A stretch of 64,000 nucleotides of DNA from Murimonas intestini (lineage in GTDB: Bacteria > Bacillota > Clostridia > Lachnospirales > Lachnospiraceae), in NCBI GenBank assembly GCA_003148945.1, contig QGGY01000004.1, positions 248,001 through 312,000 of the forward strand, written 5' to 3'. The stretch's first letter is position 1, and the number at the start of each line of letters is the position of its first letter. This document shows, in pieces, positions 8,731-17,196 of the stretch. Position numbers and translations under genes: made by a program. The notes under the pieces were generated by a model. It ran no database searches. It had not been told where the DNA came from and was given only the letters and a program-made list of their open reading frames with translations.

Positions 8731-9603
8731 TTACATTGCAACATCACTCATGTCTATAATATCGGCATTAATCCATGGTATTGTCACTGTAGCGCCCATA
8801 ACGGTTTCATAGCTATAATTTCCTAAACAGGAACCATAGATCGTTATAATATCATCATCCAGGATACGGTACTCAACTACATCAGAGGCATATGTTATAA
8901 ACATAACCTGGTCGTAGTCAGAGTTGATGGCCAGCCTCACATATTTCAGGCCTGAACCTGCATCTCCCTCCTGCAGCACTTTCCCTTTAAAGGTCATCTT
9001 CTTTCCAGAATAGGAATCAGGGTCACGGGCTATCTGTGTGTATGTGTATTCGCTGCTGTAGTCCTTCATCTGTGACTCTTTCTCAGCCGCATCTTTAACT
9101 TTGTCGGCAACTCCCAGTGACTCTAGCAACTCGTCAGTAATTACTCCGTTTACATTGATTCCTTTTTCTTTCTGGTACATCTTAATAGATTCAGATGTCT
9201 TTGACCCGGGCACACCATCGGGCGTACCACAATCAAATCCATTGTCATTGAGTGCCTTCTGTACTATTTGGACAATTGAAGAATCCGTATATTCTGTACC
9301 GACAACCTCCGTCTGCAGTGCTTCTGTGCTTCCTTCTTCTCCATTTTCACTCTCTAAAGCCTTAACCTTATCCTCCAGCACGGCTTTCTCTGACTCTAAC
9401 TGCTCTACCTGATCCTCCAACGCTGCTTTTTCAGACTCCAATTGATCCACCTGGTCCTGAAGAGCTGCCTTCTCTGATTCCAGAGTGCTGACCTGGTCTT
9501 CTAAACTTACCGTTCCTGCTGCAGAAGCAAACACCGGCATACTAAAACTCAGACATCCAATAACCATACCGGACATCAATACCTTAACCATCTTTCTTCT
9601 CAT
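8731..9603 (-). CDS. Secreted coiled-coil and peptidoglycan-binding protein
   Basis: A 290-residue exported protein. Residues 1-29 are a signal peptide ending near FASAAG. Residues about 33-90 form a coiled coil from near-identical 14-residue units (LESEKAALEDQVEQ and variants). Residues about 103-165 match a peptidoglycan-binding type 1 domain (VQKALNDNGFDCGTPDGVPG). The C-terminal 100 residues contain YSGKKMTFKGKVLQ and several beta strands, possibly an OB-fold-like module. GGGAGG lies before the ATG. It is probably attached to the cell wall; its role is unknown. It stands alone between operons A and B. Confidence 0.75.
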   Translation of the reverse strand: MRRKMVKVLMSGMVIGCLSFSMPVFASAAGTVSLEDQVSTLESEKAALQDQVDQLESEKAALEDQVEQLESEKAVLEDKVKALESENGEEGSTEALQTEVVGTEYTDSSIVQIVQKALNDNGFDCGTPDGVPGSKTSESIKMYQKEKGINVNGVITDELLESLGVADKVKDAAEKESQMKDYSSEYTYTQIARDPDSYSGKKMTFKGKVLQEGDAGSGLKYVRLAINSDYDQVMFITYASDVVEYRILDDDIITIYGSCLGNYSYETVMGATVTIPWINADIIDMSDVAM

Positions 9604-9742
9604 CTTTAAGCCTCCCTAGGTTTTATAATTTGTACTAATTATACATCATTCGCCAATAATTGTCATCTTTTTTCATCTTTTTTCACATATTTTTATAACT
9701 ATTTATATGGCACAGAATCCTCCGTCCTTTCTCATAAACCCC

Positions 9743-9779
9743 AAAATAGAGATGCAGTAATCCGCCGCATCTCTATTTT
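9743..9779. terminator. Rho-independent terminator, 13-bp stem
   Basis: AAAATAGAGATGC pairs perfectly with GCATCTCTATTTT around an 11-base loop, just after the stop of the 952-residue glycosidase-like gene on the minus strand. The A/T ends supply a U tract in either direction, so it can separate the two minus-strand units. Confidence 0.85.
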
Positions 9780-9783
9780 CTAC

Positions 9784-12642
9784 TTAATCGCACACATTCC
9801 TCCCTCCCAATATCTTTTTCACCAGGATATCCCTCTCCTGCTTAAGACAGTACCGTACAGGGATCTCTTTCTTTTCTTCCAGCCTTTCATCCCCCTCCCT
9901 CCATGTCAGAGTAACGGTAAGGCTTTCCTCTTCTTTCTTCCTATCAGACTGAACATACAGAACATCCTCATCCTCCTGTCTCCACAGAGCCAGAGGATGC
10001 CGCTGGAACCATACCTCCCTGTATTCTTCATCCTGATTTAATTTGACCCAGAACGGAATTACATGACGCTTCCACGGCTGGCATGTACCCAGGTCTGTCT
10101 GAAGCTGTGTATCAGCCACTTCTTGACTGTCGTCCCACATGCCTGCTGCTTTCTCCCTGAATCTCCATCCGGAGGGGCCTTCTGCGGTGATCCTCACATC
10201 TTCCATCACCCTTTTCGTGTACAGGACGTACTGCATGACTATGACAGGACTTTCCTGTGTCTCACACAGAGGCATATGGTACCCAATATGATCCAGGGCA
10301 TGGTCTGTATTTTGGCAGAATGCCTCACACTCTGTCCTCTCTATATCTATATCCGCCGCTGCATCCGGCGCTCCCGCCTGCAGAGCTGCAAAATCCGCCT
10401 CAATACTTCCATATGGCTTCAGACACCTGCTCTCCTGCCAGATCACCGCCCCTGCTCCGGTATCGTATTTTCTCAGGCCTGTTTCTACTGTCCACTCCAC
10501 AGCACCCTTGTTTAACAGCCGGATATGAGTCCCCCGCTCATTCTCCTCATAATAAAAATCAAATACAAAATTGCCTATCCTGCCATTTTCCCAGGAAATC
10601 TTCCGGGGCAGACCTCCTGGTGCGATCCTGATCCTTCTGCTTGTCATATCAGCCTGCAGGCCTATCCACTGCTGCAGATACTGCCATACAAGAAAGCCCT
10701 GTCCCTGACTGCATCTGCTGATCCGTCTGACAAAGTTCTCTCCCAGGGGCCACCAGTATACAGAGCCTGTAAAGTCTACGCTTCTGTTCAGCAGATTCTC
10801 CAGTGATGCCCTCTGTTCCTCTCTTGTCACACTCCCGCCAAGCTGCGATACATATGCAGTGCCGTCATTTGCTCCCCCATAAGGGAACCAGCGCAGAGTA
10901 CCCATCTCGGGATTATAATTGCTGGCAAACAGCGATCTTGCAAACCTGTGATAGTTCACCCAGGGTTCATAATCAAATCCATAAATGCCATATACCGGAG
11001 CCATGCAGCTGGCTGAATCCTCCCCGTCATAGTAGTACAGATCGCCGTTGAGATAAAAGTCCTCTTTTCTGCCATTGATCCCGCCCTTAATCTGGCGTCC
11101 AAACGGCCCTTCCGCCTCCAGCAGATCCTGTATATCTGATTTTAGTTTATCTGCAAACTCCGCAGCCTCCACAGCAATATCTTCCTCAAGAAGAGCGCAA
11201 AGCTGCGCAAATCCGTCTATGGCATACCATATTTTTACATTAGTCCCATTGTCATACCTGTTCATCACAAGCCCATCGCTTGAGAAATGTGATGAGATAA
11301 GATTAGAATCAGCAGCCTTGAATGATATGAGCTTCCTGTATATCTCCACCAGTCTCTCCCAGAGTCCGGGACACTGCCTGAACCACTTTAAGTCCCCTGT
11401 AAACTCAGCATACTTTCTGGCTGCAATTAACGGTGCGCACAGGATTGGCGCAGAGTGATCGGGATACACAGAATATCTGGGTTCATTTCTTGCAGTAATA
11501 TAATCCAGCAGCATCCTGCCAAGCTCCGGCAGAAAATACATGACGCTTATGGAAGTAGGTTCGAAATCTATCCCCCAGAACCTTCCTATATTGTGTGAGG
11601 GTGCTCCCTGCCAGTGCACACAGAGCCGCCCTTCCCTGTCTGCCTGCAGACAGTTGAAATTATCCAGAACACTTCGTATAACTATATCCCTCTGCTTTTC
11701 CAGGATCTCTCCGCAGCCATCTACCTCAGTCTGCAGCCTCCCGATCCTGCTTCTCCAGAAGTTCGAAGTGATATTTATCCATTCCAGGGCGTCATGCATA
11801 TATAAAATGCATAAAGCCTCATTTATCTCATCTTTCCTTTCTGCTGCAGCAACCCTTGCTGTGATAGTTACCTCCTCACCCGGATCCACTTCTATGCTGC
11901 GCACAGAAACATAATTTTTGTCCCAATGTCCGCCCTCCATGTGGACTGCAGCAGCACCGTCCTCCCCATACAGCATTAAAAGCCCTTTGTCTGTTCTCAC
12001 ATGCTCCATCTCAAAAGTCCGCTCTTCTACTGCTTTTCCGGCCAGTTCATATGGTTCCATAAAACAATTGTGAAGACTCAGGGCTACATTTCCTGTAAAT
12101 GGCTTTTTTCCCGTATTCCTGACAGTCATTGAATAAAGACATCCTGAAGGTCCCGGAAGGGGCAGGGGAGCCAGAGCTGCATGGGCGCCCTCCTCCAGTA
12201 CCGGAGCGATACTGACCACCTGCACAGAGATATCCTCATAGTCTGTCCTTGTGCAGGGCAGGTAATAGTCGAGATATTCAGTAGTGCTGTGAATATTGGC
12301 TGCCTGATAACATCTGCCCTCTGAGTCAGTCAGACTGTATGTCATTTTTCCCAGAAGAAGAGTAATATTAGTCTGATAAAACATGCCGGGACAGGCGGTG
12401 ATATAATTATCCTGATCCATACGCATGGTGGGAAGGGCGTAGTCCCTTTTATGAGGGCAGGATACAAAATACAGTCTCCCCATTGTATCCTGGCCGGCCA
12501 GTACCCGCAGATTAGACTGGGTGAATAAAAGACGCTCACTCAGCGCTTTATTCTTTACCTCACTTTCATCATCATACCCGGCTTTATAATACAGAGATTT
12601 TTCCGCCTTATCATACATTTCCTGAAAACAATTATAATTCAT
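9784..12642 (-). CDS. Large six-hairpin glycosidase-like protein of importer B operon
   Basis: A 952-residue protein without a signal peptide. The N-terminal third looks like a beta-rich domain. The middle (about residues 340-690) has repeated aromatic and acidic helix-turn motifs (GRFWGIDFEPTS, YPDHSAPILCAPLIAARKY, KIWYAIDGFAQL) as in (alpha/alpha)6-barrel glycosidases and debranching-like enzymes. The C-terminal part is beta-rich again. I cannot assign a CAZy family or catalytic residues. The start at MNYNCFQEM is chosen because AGGAGGTG lies eight bases upstream and its ATG overlaps the permease stop as ATGA. It is the last gene of operon B and probably acts on the imported oligosaccharide in the cytoplasm. 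Confidence 0.7.
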   Translation of the reverse strand: MNYNCFQEMYDKAEKSLYYKAGYDDESEVKNKALSERLLFTQSNLRVLAGQDTMGRLYFVSCPHKRDYALPTMRMDQDNYITACPGMFYQTNITLLLGKMTYSLTDSEGRCYQAANIHSTTEYLDYYLPCTRTDYEDISVQVVSIAPVLEEGAHAALAPLPLPGPSGCLYSMTVRNTGKKPFTGNVALSLHNCFMEPYELAGKAVEERTFEMEHVRTDKGLLMLYGEDGAAAVHMEGGHWDKNYVSVRSIEVDPGEEVTITARVAAAERKDEINEALCILYMHDALEWINITSNFWRSRIGRLQTEVDGCGEILEKQRDIVIRSVLDNFNCLQADREGRLCVHWQGAPSHNIGRFWGIDFEPTSISVMYFLPELGRMLLDYITARNEPRYSVYPDHSAPILCAPLIAARKYAEFTGDLKWFRQCPGLWERLVEIYRKLISFKAADSNLISSHFSSDGLVMNRYDNGTNVKIWYAIDGFAQLCALLEEDIAVEAAEFADKLKSDIQDLLEAEGPFGRQIKGGINGRKEDFYLNGDLYYYDGEDSASCMAPVYGIYGFDYEPWVNYHRFARSLFASNYNPEMGTLRWFPYGGANDGTAYVSQLGGSVTREEQRASLENLLNRSVDFTGSVYWWPLGENFVRRISRCSQGQGFLVWQYLQQWIGLQADMTSRRIRIAPGGLPRKISWENGRIGNFVFDFYYEENERGTHIRLLNKGAVEWTVETGLRKYDTGAGAVIWQESRCLKPYGSIEADFAALQAGAPDAAADIDIERTECEAFCQNTDHALDHIGYHMPLCETQESPVIVMQYVLYTKRVMEDVRITAEGPSGWRFREKAAGMWDDSQEVADTQLQTDLGTCQPWKRHVIPFWVKLNQDEEYREVWFQRHPLALWRQEDEDVLYVQSDRKKEEESLTVTLTWREGDERLEEKKEIPVRYCLKQERDILVKKILGGRNVCD

Positions 12643-13499
12643 CCTTTCACACCTCCTGCCGTTATCCCGGCCATAAAGCTTTTTTGTGCAAATAAGTACA
12701 GCATCATGATCGGCACAGAGCAGCAGCTGGCGAGCGCCATTATTGGCCCCCATTCTACTTTCTTTGCCCCCATATAAAAGGCCATCCCCACCTGCAGTGT
12801 CATTTTTTCCGTATCATTTATAATGACCAGCGGCCAGAAGAAATCATTCCATACGTTCATAAATGCAAAGATGATAAGAGTCATGAGTCCGGGCTTTGCA
12901 AGCGGTATGATGATCCTGAACAATATCTTCCAGCGGCTGGCTCCGTCAATAGTAGCCGCTTCGTCAAATTCCTGCGGCAGCTCTTCGATAAACTGTCTGA
13001 GCAGAAAAACTGAAAATGCGCTGACACACCCCGGCAGAATCAGAGCAGTCATGGTATTTCCCAGTCTGAGCTGGTTAAAAATAAGAAAAAGCGGTATCGT
13101 CAATATGTACCTTGGTATCATCATTGATGCCATAAAAAACAAAAAAATCACATTTTTTCCCTTGAAATTCAGCCTTGCAAACGCATAAGCACCCATGCAG
13201 GAAGTGATGAGCTGAATAATCGTGGTGATGACAGACACCAGTACAGAATTACAGAACAGTCTGTCCACTGGAAGTATCTCAAAAACATCCCTGAAGTTAT
13301 CCAGTATTATGGGCACCGGAATCCACACAGGCGGAACGTTCCATATCTGCCCCTGCTCCTTAAACGCTGTGGAAAGCATCCAAAAAATCGGTATCAGCAT
13401 AATTACAGAACCTGCCATCAAAAGCACAAAGCTTATTATATTTCCCGCATGCTTTTTATAAACAGCATTTTTTAAAGTATGCCCTGCTGCAGCTTTCAT
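12639..13499 (-). CDS. Carbohydrate ABC transporter permease, MalG type
   Basis: A 286-residue permease with six hydrophobic segments, the EAA loop (EAATIDGASRWKILF) and the GGVKG C-terminus typical of MalG-like proteins. AGGAGGGAAAG precedes the ATG. It lies ten bases after the MalF-type gene and overlaps the following glycosidase-like gene by four bases, so the operon is tightly coupled. Confidence 0.93.
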   Translation of the reverse strand: MKAAAGHTLKNAVYKKHAGNIISFVLLMAGSVIMLIPIFWMLSTAFKEQGQIWNVPPVWIPVPIILDNFRDVFEILPVDRLFCNSVLVSVITTIIQLITSCMGAYAFARLNFKGKNVIFLFFMASMMIPRYILTIPLFLIFNQLRLGNTMTALILPGCVSAFSVFLLRQFIEELPQEFDEAATIDGASRWKILFRIIIPLAKPGLMTLIIFAFMNVWNDFFWPLVIINDTEKMTLQVGMAFYMGAKKVEWGPIMALASCCSVPIMMLYLFAQKSFMAGITAGGVKG

Positions 13500-13509
13500 A
13501 CTTTCCCTC

Positions 13510-14397
13510 CTATTTCTCTGCTTTTGACAGCTTCATCTGAAAGGCAGTCAATATAAACAAGATCACAAACAACACCCATGCAACAGCCGACGCATAGCTC
13601 AGGTCGTAATATTCAAAAGCATGGACATACATATAATAGACGAGAACCATTGTCCTGTTCAGCGGGCCTCCCCTTGTCAGAAGATATACCTGGTCGAATA
13701 CCTGGAATGAATTGATGATTCCAATAATAATTACAAACCACAGGGTTGGCTTTATACTGGGCAGGGTGATATATCTGAACTTTGTATACCAGTTCACCCC
13801 CTCGATCCTTCCGACCTCATAATATTCTTCCGGTATCCCCTGAAGGGCGGCAATTATGATAACCATATTGTAGCCGATCCATTTCCATGTACTCATAATA
13901 AGGATGGAGGGCATCGCCAGGTCAGGCGACTGGAACCAGGCCTGGCCCGGAAGCCCCACGGCATTTAAGGCCAGGTTAAACAGCCCGTCCCCGGCGCTGA
14001 ATATCCACTTGAACATAGCCGCGCATACTGTCGTGGGCAGCACCACCGGTATAAAAAAAGCTGCTTTAAAGAAATTCTTGAACGGACGCTTTTTATTAAG
14101 GACAATTGCCAGAAATGTACTGGCAAAGATCAGTATAAGATTGATCCCCACTGTATACACAAGAGTTCCCTTCAGGGAATTGTAGAAATCCTTATCCGCA
14201 AAAACCCTTTTATAATTATCCAGCCCGGAGAACGTGATATTAGTGATCTTTCCTCCATCCCATTGGCTGAGGCTCAGATACAGGCTGTACGCAAAGGGGT
14301 ACAGGACAAACACCGCAAAGAAAATAACACAGGGAGCCAGGAATATATATGCATCCCTCATCTCTTTTTTCTGTCTTACACTCAGCCTTTCCTTCAT
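13510..14397 (-). CDS. Carbohydrate ABC transporter permease, MalF type
   Basis: A 295-residue permease with an N-terminal helix (AYIFLAPCVIFFAVFVLYPF), further hydrophobic segments and an EAA-like loop in the expected place (GRIEGVNWYTKFRYI). AGGAGAGGATAAG lies upstream of the ATG. It is placed between the binding-protein gene and the MalG-type gene, and makes the second half of the importer B channel. Confidence 0.93.
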   Translation of the reverse strand: MKERLSVRQKKEMRDAYIFLAPCVIFFAVFVLYPFAYSLYLSLSQWDGGKITNITFSGLDNYKRVFADKDFYNSLKGTLVYTVGINLILIFASTFLAIVLNKKRPFKNFFKAAFFIPVVLPTTVCAAMFKWIFSAGDGLFNLALNAVGLPGQAWFQSPDLAMPSILIMSTWKWIGYNMVIIIAALQGIPEEYYEVGRIEGVNWYTKFRYITLPSIKPTLWFVIIIGIINSFQVFDQVYLLTRGGPLNRTMVLVYYMYVHAFEYYDLSYASAVAWVLFVILFILTAFQMKLSKAEK

Positions 14398-14411
14398 GAT
14401 CTTATCCTCTC

Positions 14412-15803
14412 CTACTTCTTCTGTTTGGCGATAATATCATTTACCTCTTTCACCATGTTATCAATTACCTCATCAACTGTGGACTCTTTAAAATACGCCT
14501 TTGTCAGATTATTATAGATAGCTGTGGACATCTCCGCATATGATGCAGGCGCCGGATAGAATACTGAATACTGTACATTGTCCATGGACGTCTGATAAGA
14601 TGCGTTTTTCTTCAGTTCGTCAAATGCACTGCTGTCTCTGCAGAAATCAGTAACAGGCACTGCCCCTTCCTTCTTGCAGACGTGGGCCATCTCCTCAGGT
14701 GATACAAGCCACTTAAATACCTTGTAGGCTGCCTCATTAATTTTTTCATCCCCGGAATCCAGTATCATCAGATGCTCGCCGCCCGCCATCGTTGCCTTCC
14801 TGCCGCCTTCCGGCACAGGCATGAGCGCGCTCCCATAGTCATCTCCCAATGCCTCTGTATAAGGATCAAGCTGCCAGCTTCCATAAAGGATCATCCCTAT
14901 TGAACCGCTCTCAAAACCATTCTCCGGCAGTTCCATAGTGGATGCCCCGCTCTCCAGCAGATCCATCAGATATTCCAGGGATTCTCTTCCCTCTTTATCT
15001 CCCAGCCTGCATTCCGTAACCTCATCATCCCACACGATCCCGTTATCCTGGTATACAAAGTTCAGATATGCCCAGGTGTTTACTTCATAGTAGGAATCAT
15101 TCTGGCCCCAGGAGAATCCCACCTTACCTGTCTTCTCTTTGATCTTAAGCGCATATTCCTTTAATTCATCCCAGGTCTGAGGCGGCTTTTCAGGATCAAG
15201 TCCCGCATCCTTAAAAAGCTTCTTGTTGTAATGGAGATAGAGGTTATTTGAGAAATAAGGAAGTGATATCTGCCGCCCCTCTATATTTCCGTACTTCGGC
15301 AGATCCCCCAGCCAGTTATCCACTGTATAATCCCCGTATTCAGGAAGCAGCTCATTAAAATCCAGATAATCATAAAGCTTAGCCGCATTCTCCACATCAA
15401 TATAATTGACTGCCACAATATTTGGAGCCTGTCCTGATGCCGTAGACAGCTGGAGCTTCTGCATATTCTGTACATGATCTGTAGTTGCGATCAGTTTAAC
15501 CTCTATCTCATCCTGAGAGGCATTAAATGCATCAATGCGCTCCTGCATTCCGGCCTTGACTGCTGACTGACGCTGAAAGGTAATAGTGATCTTATCACCC
15601 CCAGCCGTATCTTTTTTCTCTTTCTCAGTCTCCTGCCCCTGTTTCTGACCTTCGCTCTCCTGAATCTCCTTCTGTCCGGTATCTTCCTTCTGCACTGTCG
15701 GTTTCGTATCCTGCTGGCCTTTGCCTGAACATCCCGCCAGCCCTGCCGCCGCCATCGTTACTGCTGCAAAGGTACATAGACCCTTAAATAATTTACTTTT
15801 CAT
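14412..15803 (-). CDS. Sugar-binding lipoprotein of importer B
   Basis: A 463-residue solute-binding protein. The signal peptide ends in a lipobox (AGLAGC), so it is anchored by lipid. A roughly 45-residue linker rich in K, E, Q and T follows, and then the family 1 binding fold (ITITFQRQSAVKAGMQERID). The start at MKSKLFKG is preferred because it gives a normal lipoprotein signal; upstream in-frame ATGs exist. It heads operon B and is divergent from the YesN/YesM pair that probably controls it. Confidence 0.93.
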   Translation of the reverse strand: MKSKLFKGLCTFAAVTMAAAGLAGCSGKGQQDTKPTVQKEDTGQKEIQESEGQKQGQETEKEKKDTAGGDKITITFQRQSAVKAGMQERIDAFNASQDEIEVKLIATTDHVQNMQKLQLSTASGQAPNIVAVNYIDVENAAKLYDYLDFNELLPEYGDYTVDNWLGDLPKYGNIEGRQISLPYFSNNLYLHYNKKLFKDAGLDPEKPPQTWDELKEYALKIKEKTGKVGFSWGQNDSYYEVNTWAYLNFVYQDNGIVWDDEVTECRLGDKEGRESLEYLMDLLESGASTMELPENGFESGSIGMILYGSWQLDPYTEALGDDYGSALMPVPEGGRKATMAGGEHLMILDSGDEKINEAAYKVFKWLVSPEEMAHVCKKEGAVPVTDFCRDSSAFDELKKNASYQTSMDNVQYSVFYPAPASYAEMSTAIYNNLTKAYFKESTVDEVIDNMVKEVNDIIAKQKK

Positions 15804-15818
15804 GATCTCCATCCTTTC

Positions 15819-15835
15819 TGATCCTGTTTCAGGAT
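15819..15835. repeat. Short inverted repeat in the operon B leader
   Basis: GATCCTG and CAGGATC flank TTT, 16 to 32 bases upstream of the lipoprotein start. It could be a small operator or an RNA hairpin in the leader. The 295-base divergent gap also contains minus-strand and plus-strand TATAAT boxes (near 15879 and at 16032-16037). Confidence 0.35.
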
Positions 15836-16031
15836 CTCCCACAGTTCGCTGCATCTGCGTTTACTTGATAGAAATATTATATCATGGCTGTTTAGACAGA
15901 ACTAATAACACCCTTGCCCGATAATCCCAGATTTTTGTCATCTTAACGGAATATATACCACTTTTTTGTTGTTATATAAAATAAATTTGCTGTCTTGCCT
16001 TCTGCTTTCTGTTATCATTTTCAAAGCATGC

Positions 16032-16037
16032 TATAAT
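16032..16037 (+). promoter_or_regulatory. -10 box of the YesN/YesM genes of locus B
   Basis: A perfect TATAAT, 62 bases before the regulator start codon, with only a weak -35 region. The ribosome site is AAGGAGG, nine bases before the ATG. Confidence 0.4.
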
Positions 16038-16098
16038 TCAAATAACTATATGACATGGCCGCTGCTGTCCAATACTGTCTGCAAGGAGGAAGGCTCTA

Positions 16099-17196
16099 AT
16101 GATCCGTATTTTATTAGTTGACGATGATGCTCTGATGCTTCAGGGCTTTAAGTTTTCTATCGACTGGGAAAAGCATGGTTACGAAATTGCAGGGACTGTC
16201 CGTAATCCTGAATCCTTCATGGAAGTTTACAGGCAGCTCCAGCCTGATATCGTCATACTGGATATCAATATGCCCGGATTAAGCGGGCTTGACCTCCTAA
16301 AGGAGCTTCGGCAGAGCAGCAAAGATCTTGTGGTCATCATTGTTTCTGCTTATAATGAGTTCTCTTATGCCCGTGAAGCGCTGCGCCTTGGCGCAAATGA
16401 TTATCTGCTGAAGGCTGAGATTGAATTTGAAGATATCCTCTCCTCAATGGACCAGCATAAAACACAGATCCTGGAGAGACACAAACATTTAACGGCCCCC
16501 GGACTGACTGCCGTTACCAGCCAGCTGGTATTTAAGTTTGGCGAGGCATATACGGTATTTGATATTGAAACATGTGAAGAGATCATCAGCCGTATCTTTA
16601 CTCTTGCACAAAAGAACCAGCTTCCGCACGATGAGATAATCCGCCTGCTGCTTCAGCTTTACGACCAGACCTGCGATATCTATACAAGGCATGCGGGCAG
16701 CTTCCCCGCTCCCAAACATTCTTTCAAAAGTACACTTGGGCGCTGCAGGGATCTCTCACAGCTGAAAGACTATTTCACGGAATTTTTTTCTGATATAAAT
16801 AATTCTCTGTTTGAAAAAATTTATTGTGAAAAACAGACTCTGCTGGAAGCTGTAACAAATTATATCCTGACACATTTGTCCGACCCTGACCTGACACTGC
16901 AGAAGGCAGCTGAAGAAGTCAATGTAAGCTACTACTACCTCTCCCGCCTGTTTGCTTCAGAAAAAGGTATAAATTTCAGTAAGTATGTAACGTCCCTCCG
17001 GATGAAGCAGGCCAGGGAATACCTGCTGCACTCTGATGAACATATTCATGTCATTGCAGAAAAAACAGGCTACCAGAATCTGAGCTATTTTATTAAGAAA
17101 TTTAAGGAAAATACGGGATGCACCCCTAAAGAATACCAGAAAAAGCAGAAAATCCTGCAAAAAAAATATCAGGAAGGACCGCAGCATTTATTATGA
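16099..17196 (+). CDS. YesN-type response regulator with AraC DNA-binding domain
   Basis: A 365-residue regulator, shorter than the other two in the window because the middle region is reduced. The receiver has D8 and D9 and acceptor D55 (VILDINMPGLSG), and the conserved lysine in DYLLKAE. The last 100 residues are an AraC-type domain (LTLQKAAEEVNVSYYYLS, then AEKTGYQNLSYFIKKFKE). It overlaps the kinase gene by four bases (ATGA). It is divergent from the binding-protein operon, which it is expected to activate. Confidence 0.93.
   Translation: MIRILLVDDDALMLQGFKFSIDWEKHGYEIAGTVRNPESFMEVYRQLQPDIVILDINMPGLSGLDLLKELRQSSKDLVVIIVSAYNEFSYAREALRLGANDYLLKAEIEFEDILSSMDQHKTQILERHKHLTAPGLTAVTSQLVFKFGEAYTVFDIETCEEIISRIFTLAQKNQLPHDEIIRLLLQLYDQTCDIYTRHAGSFPAPKHSFKSTLGRCRDLSQLKDYFTEFFSDINNSLFEKIYCEKQTLLEAVTNYILTHLSDPDLTLQKAAEEVNVSYYYLSRLFASEKGINFSKYVTSLRMKQAREYLLHSDEHIHVIAEKTGYQNLSYFIKKFKENTGCTPKEYQKKQKILQKKYQEGPQHLL

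Noticed and set aside
8566-8826. Plus-strand open frame of 86 codons after the antitoxin relic
   Set aside because: No ribosome site, it runs across the 12-bp hairpin and antisense into the secreted protein gene, and it has no protein-like pattern.
9380-9500. Repeated 42-base units as a mobile or CRISPR-like repeat
   Set aside because: They encode the in-frame 14-residue coiled-coil units of the secreted protein and have no spacers.
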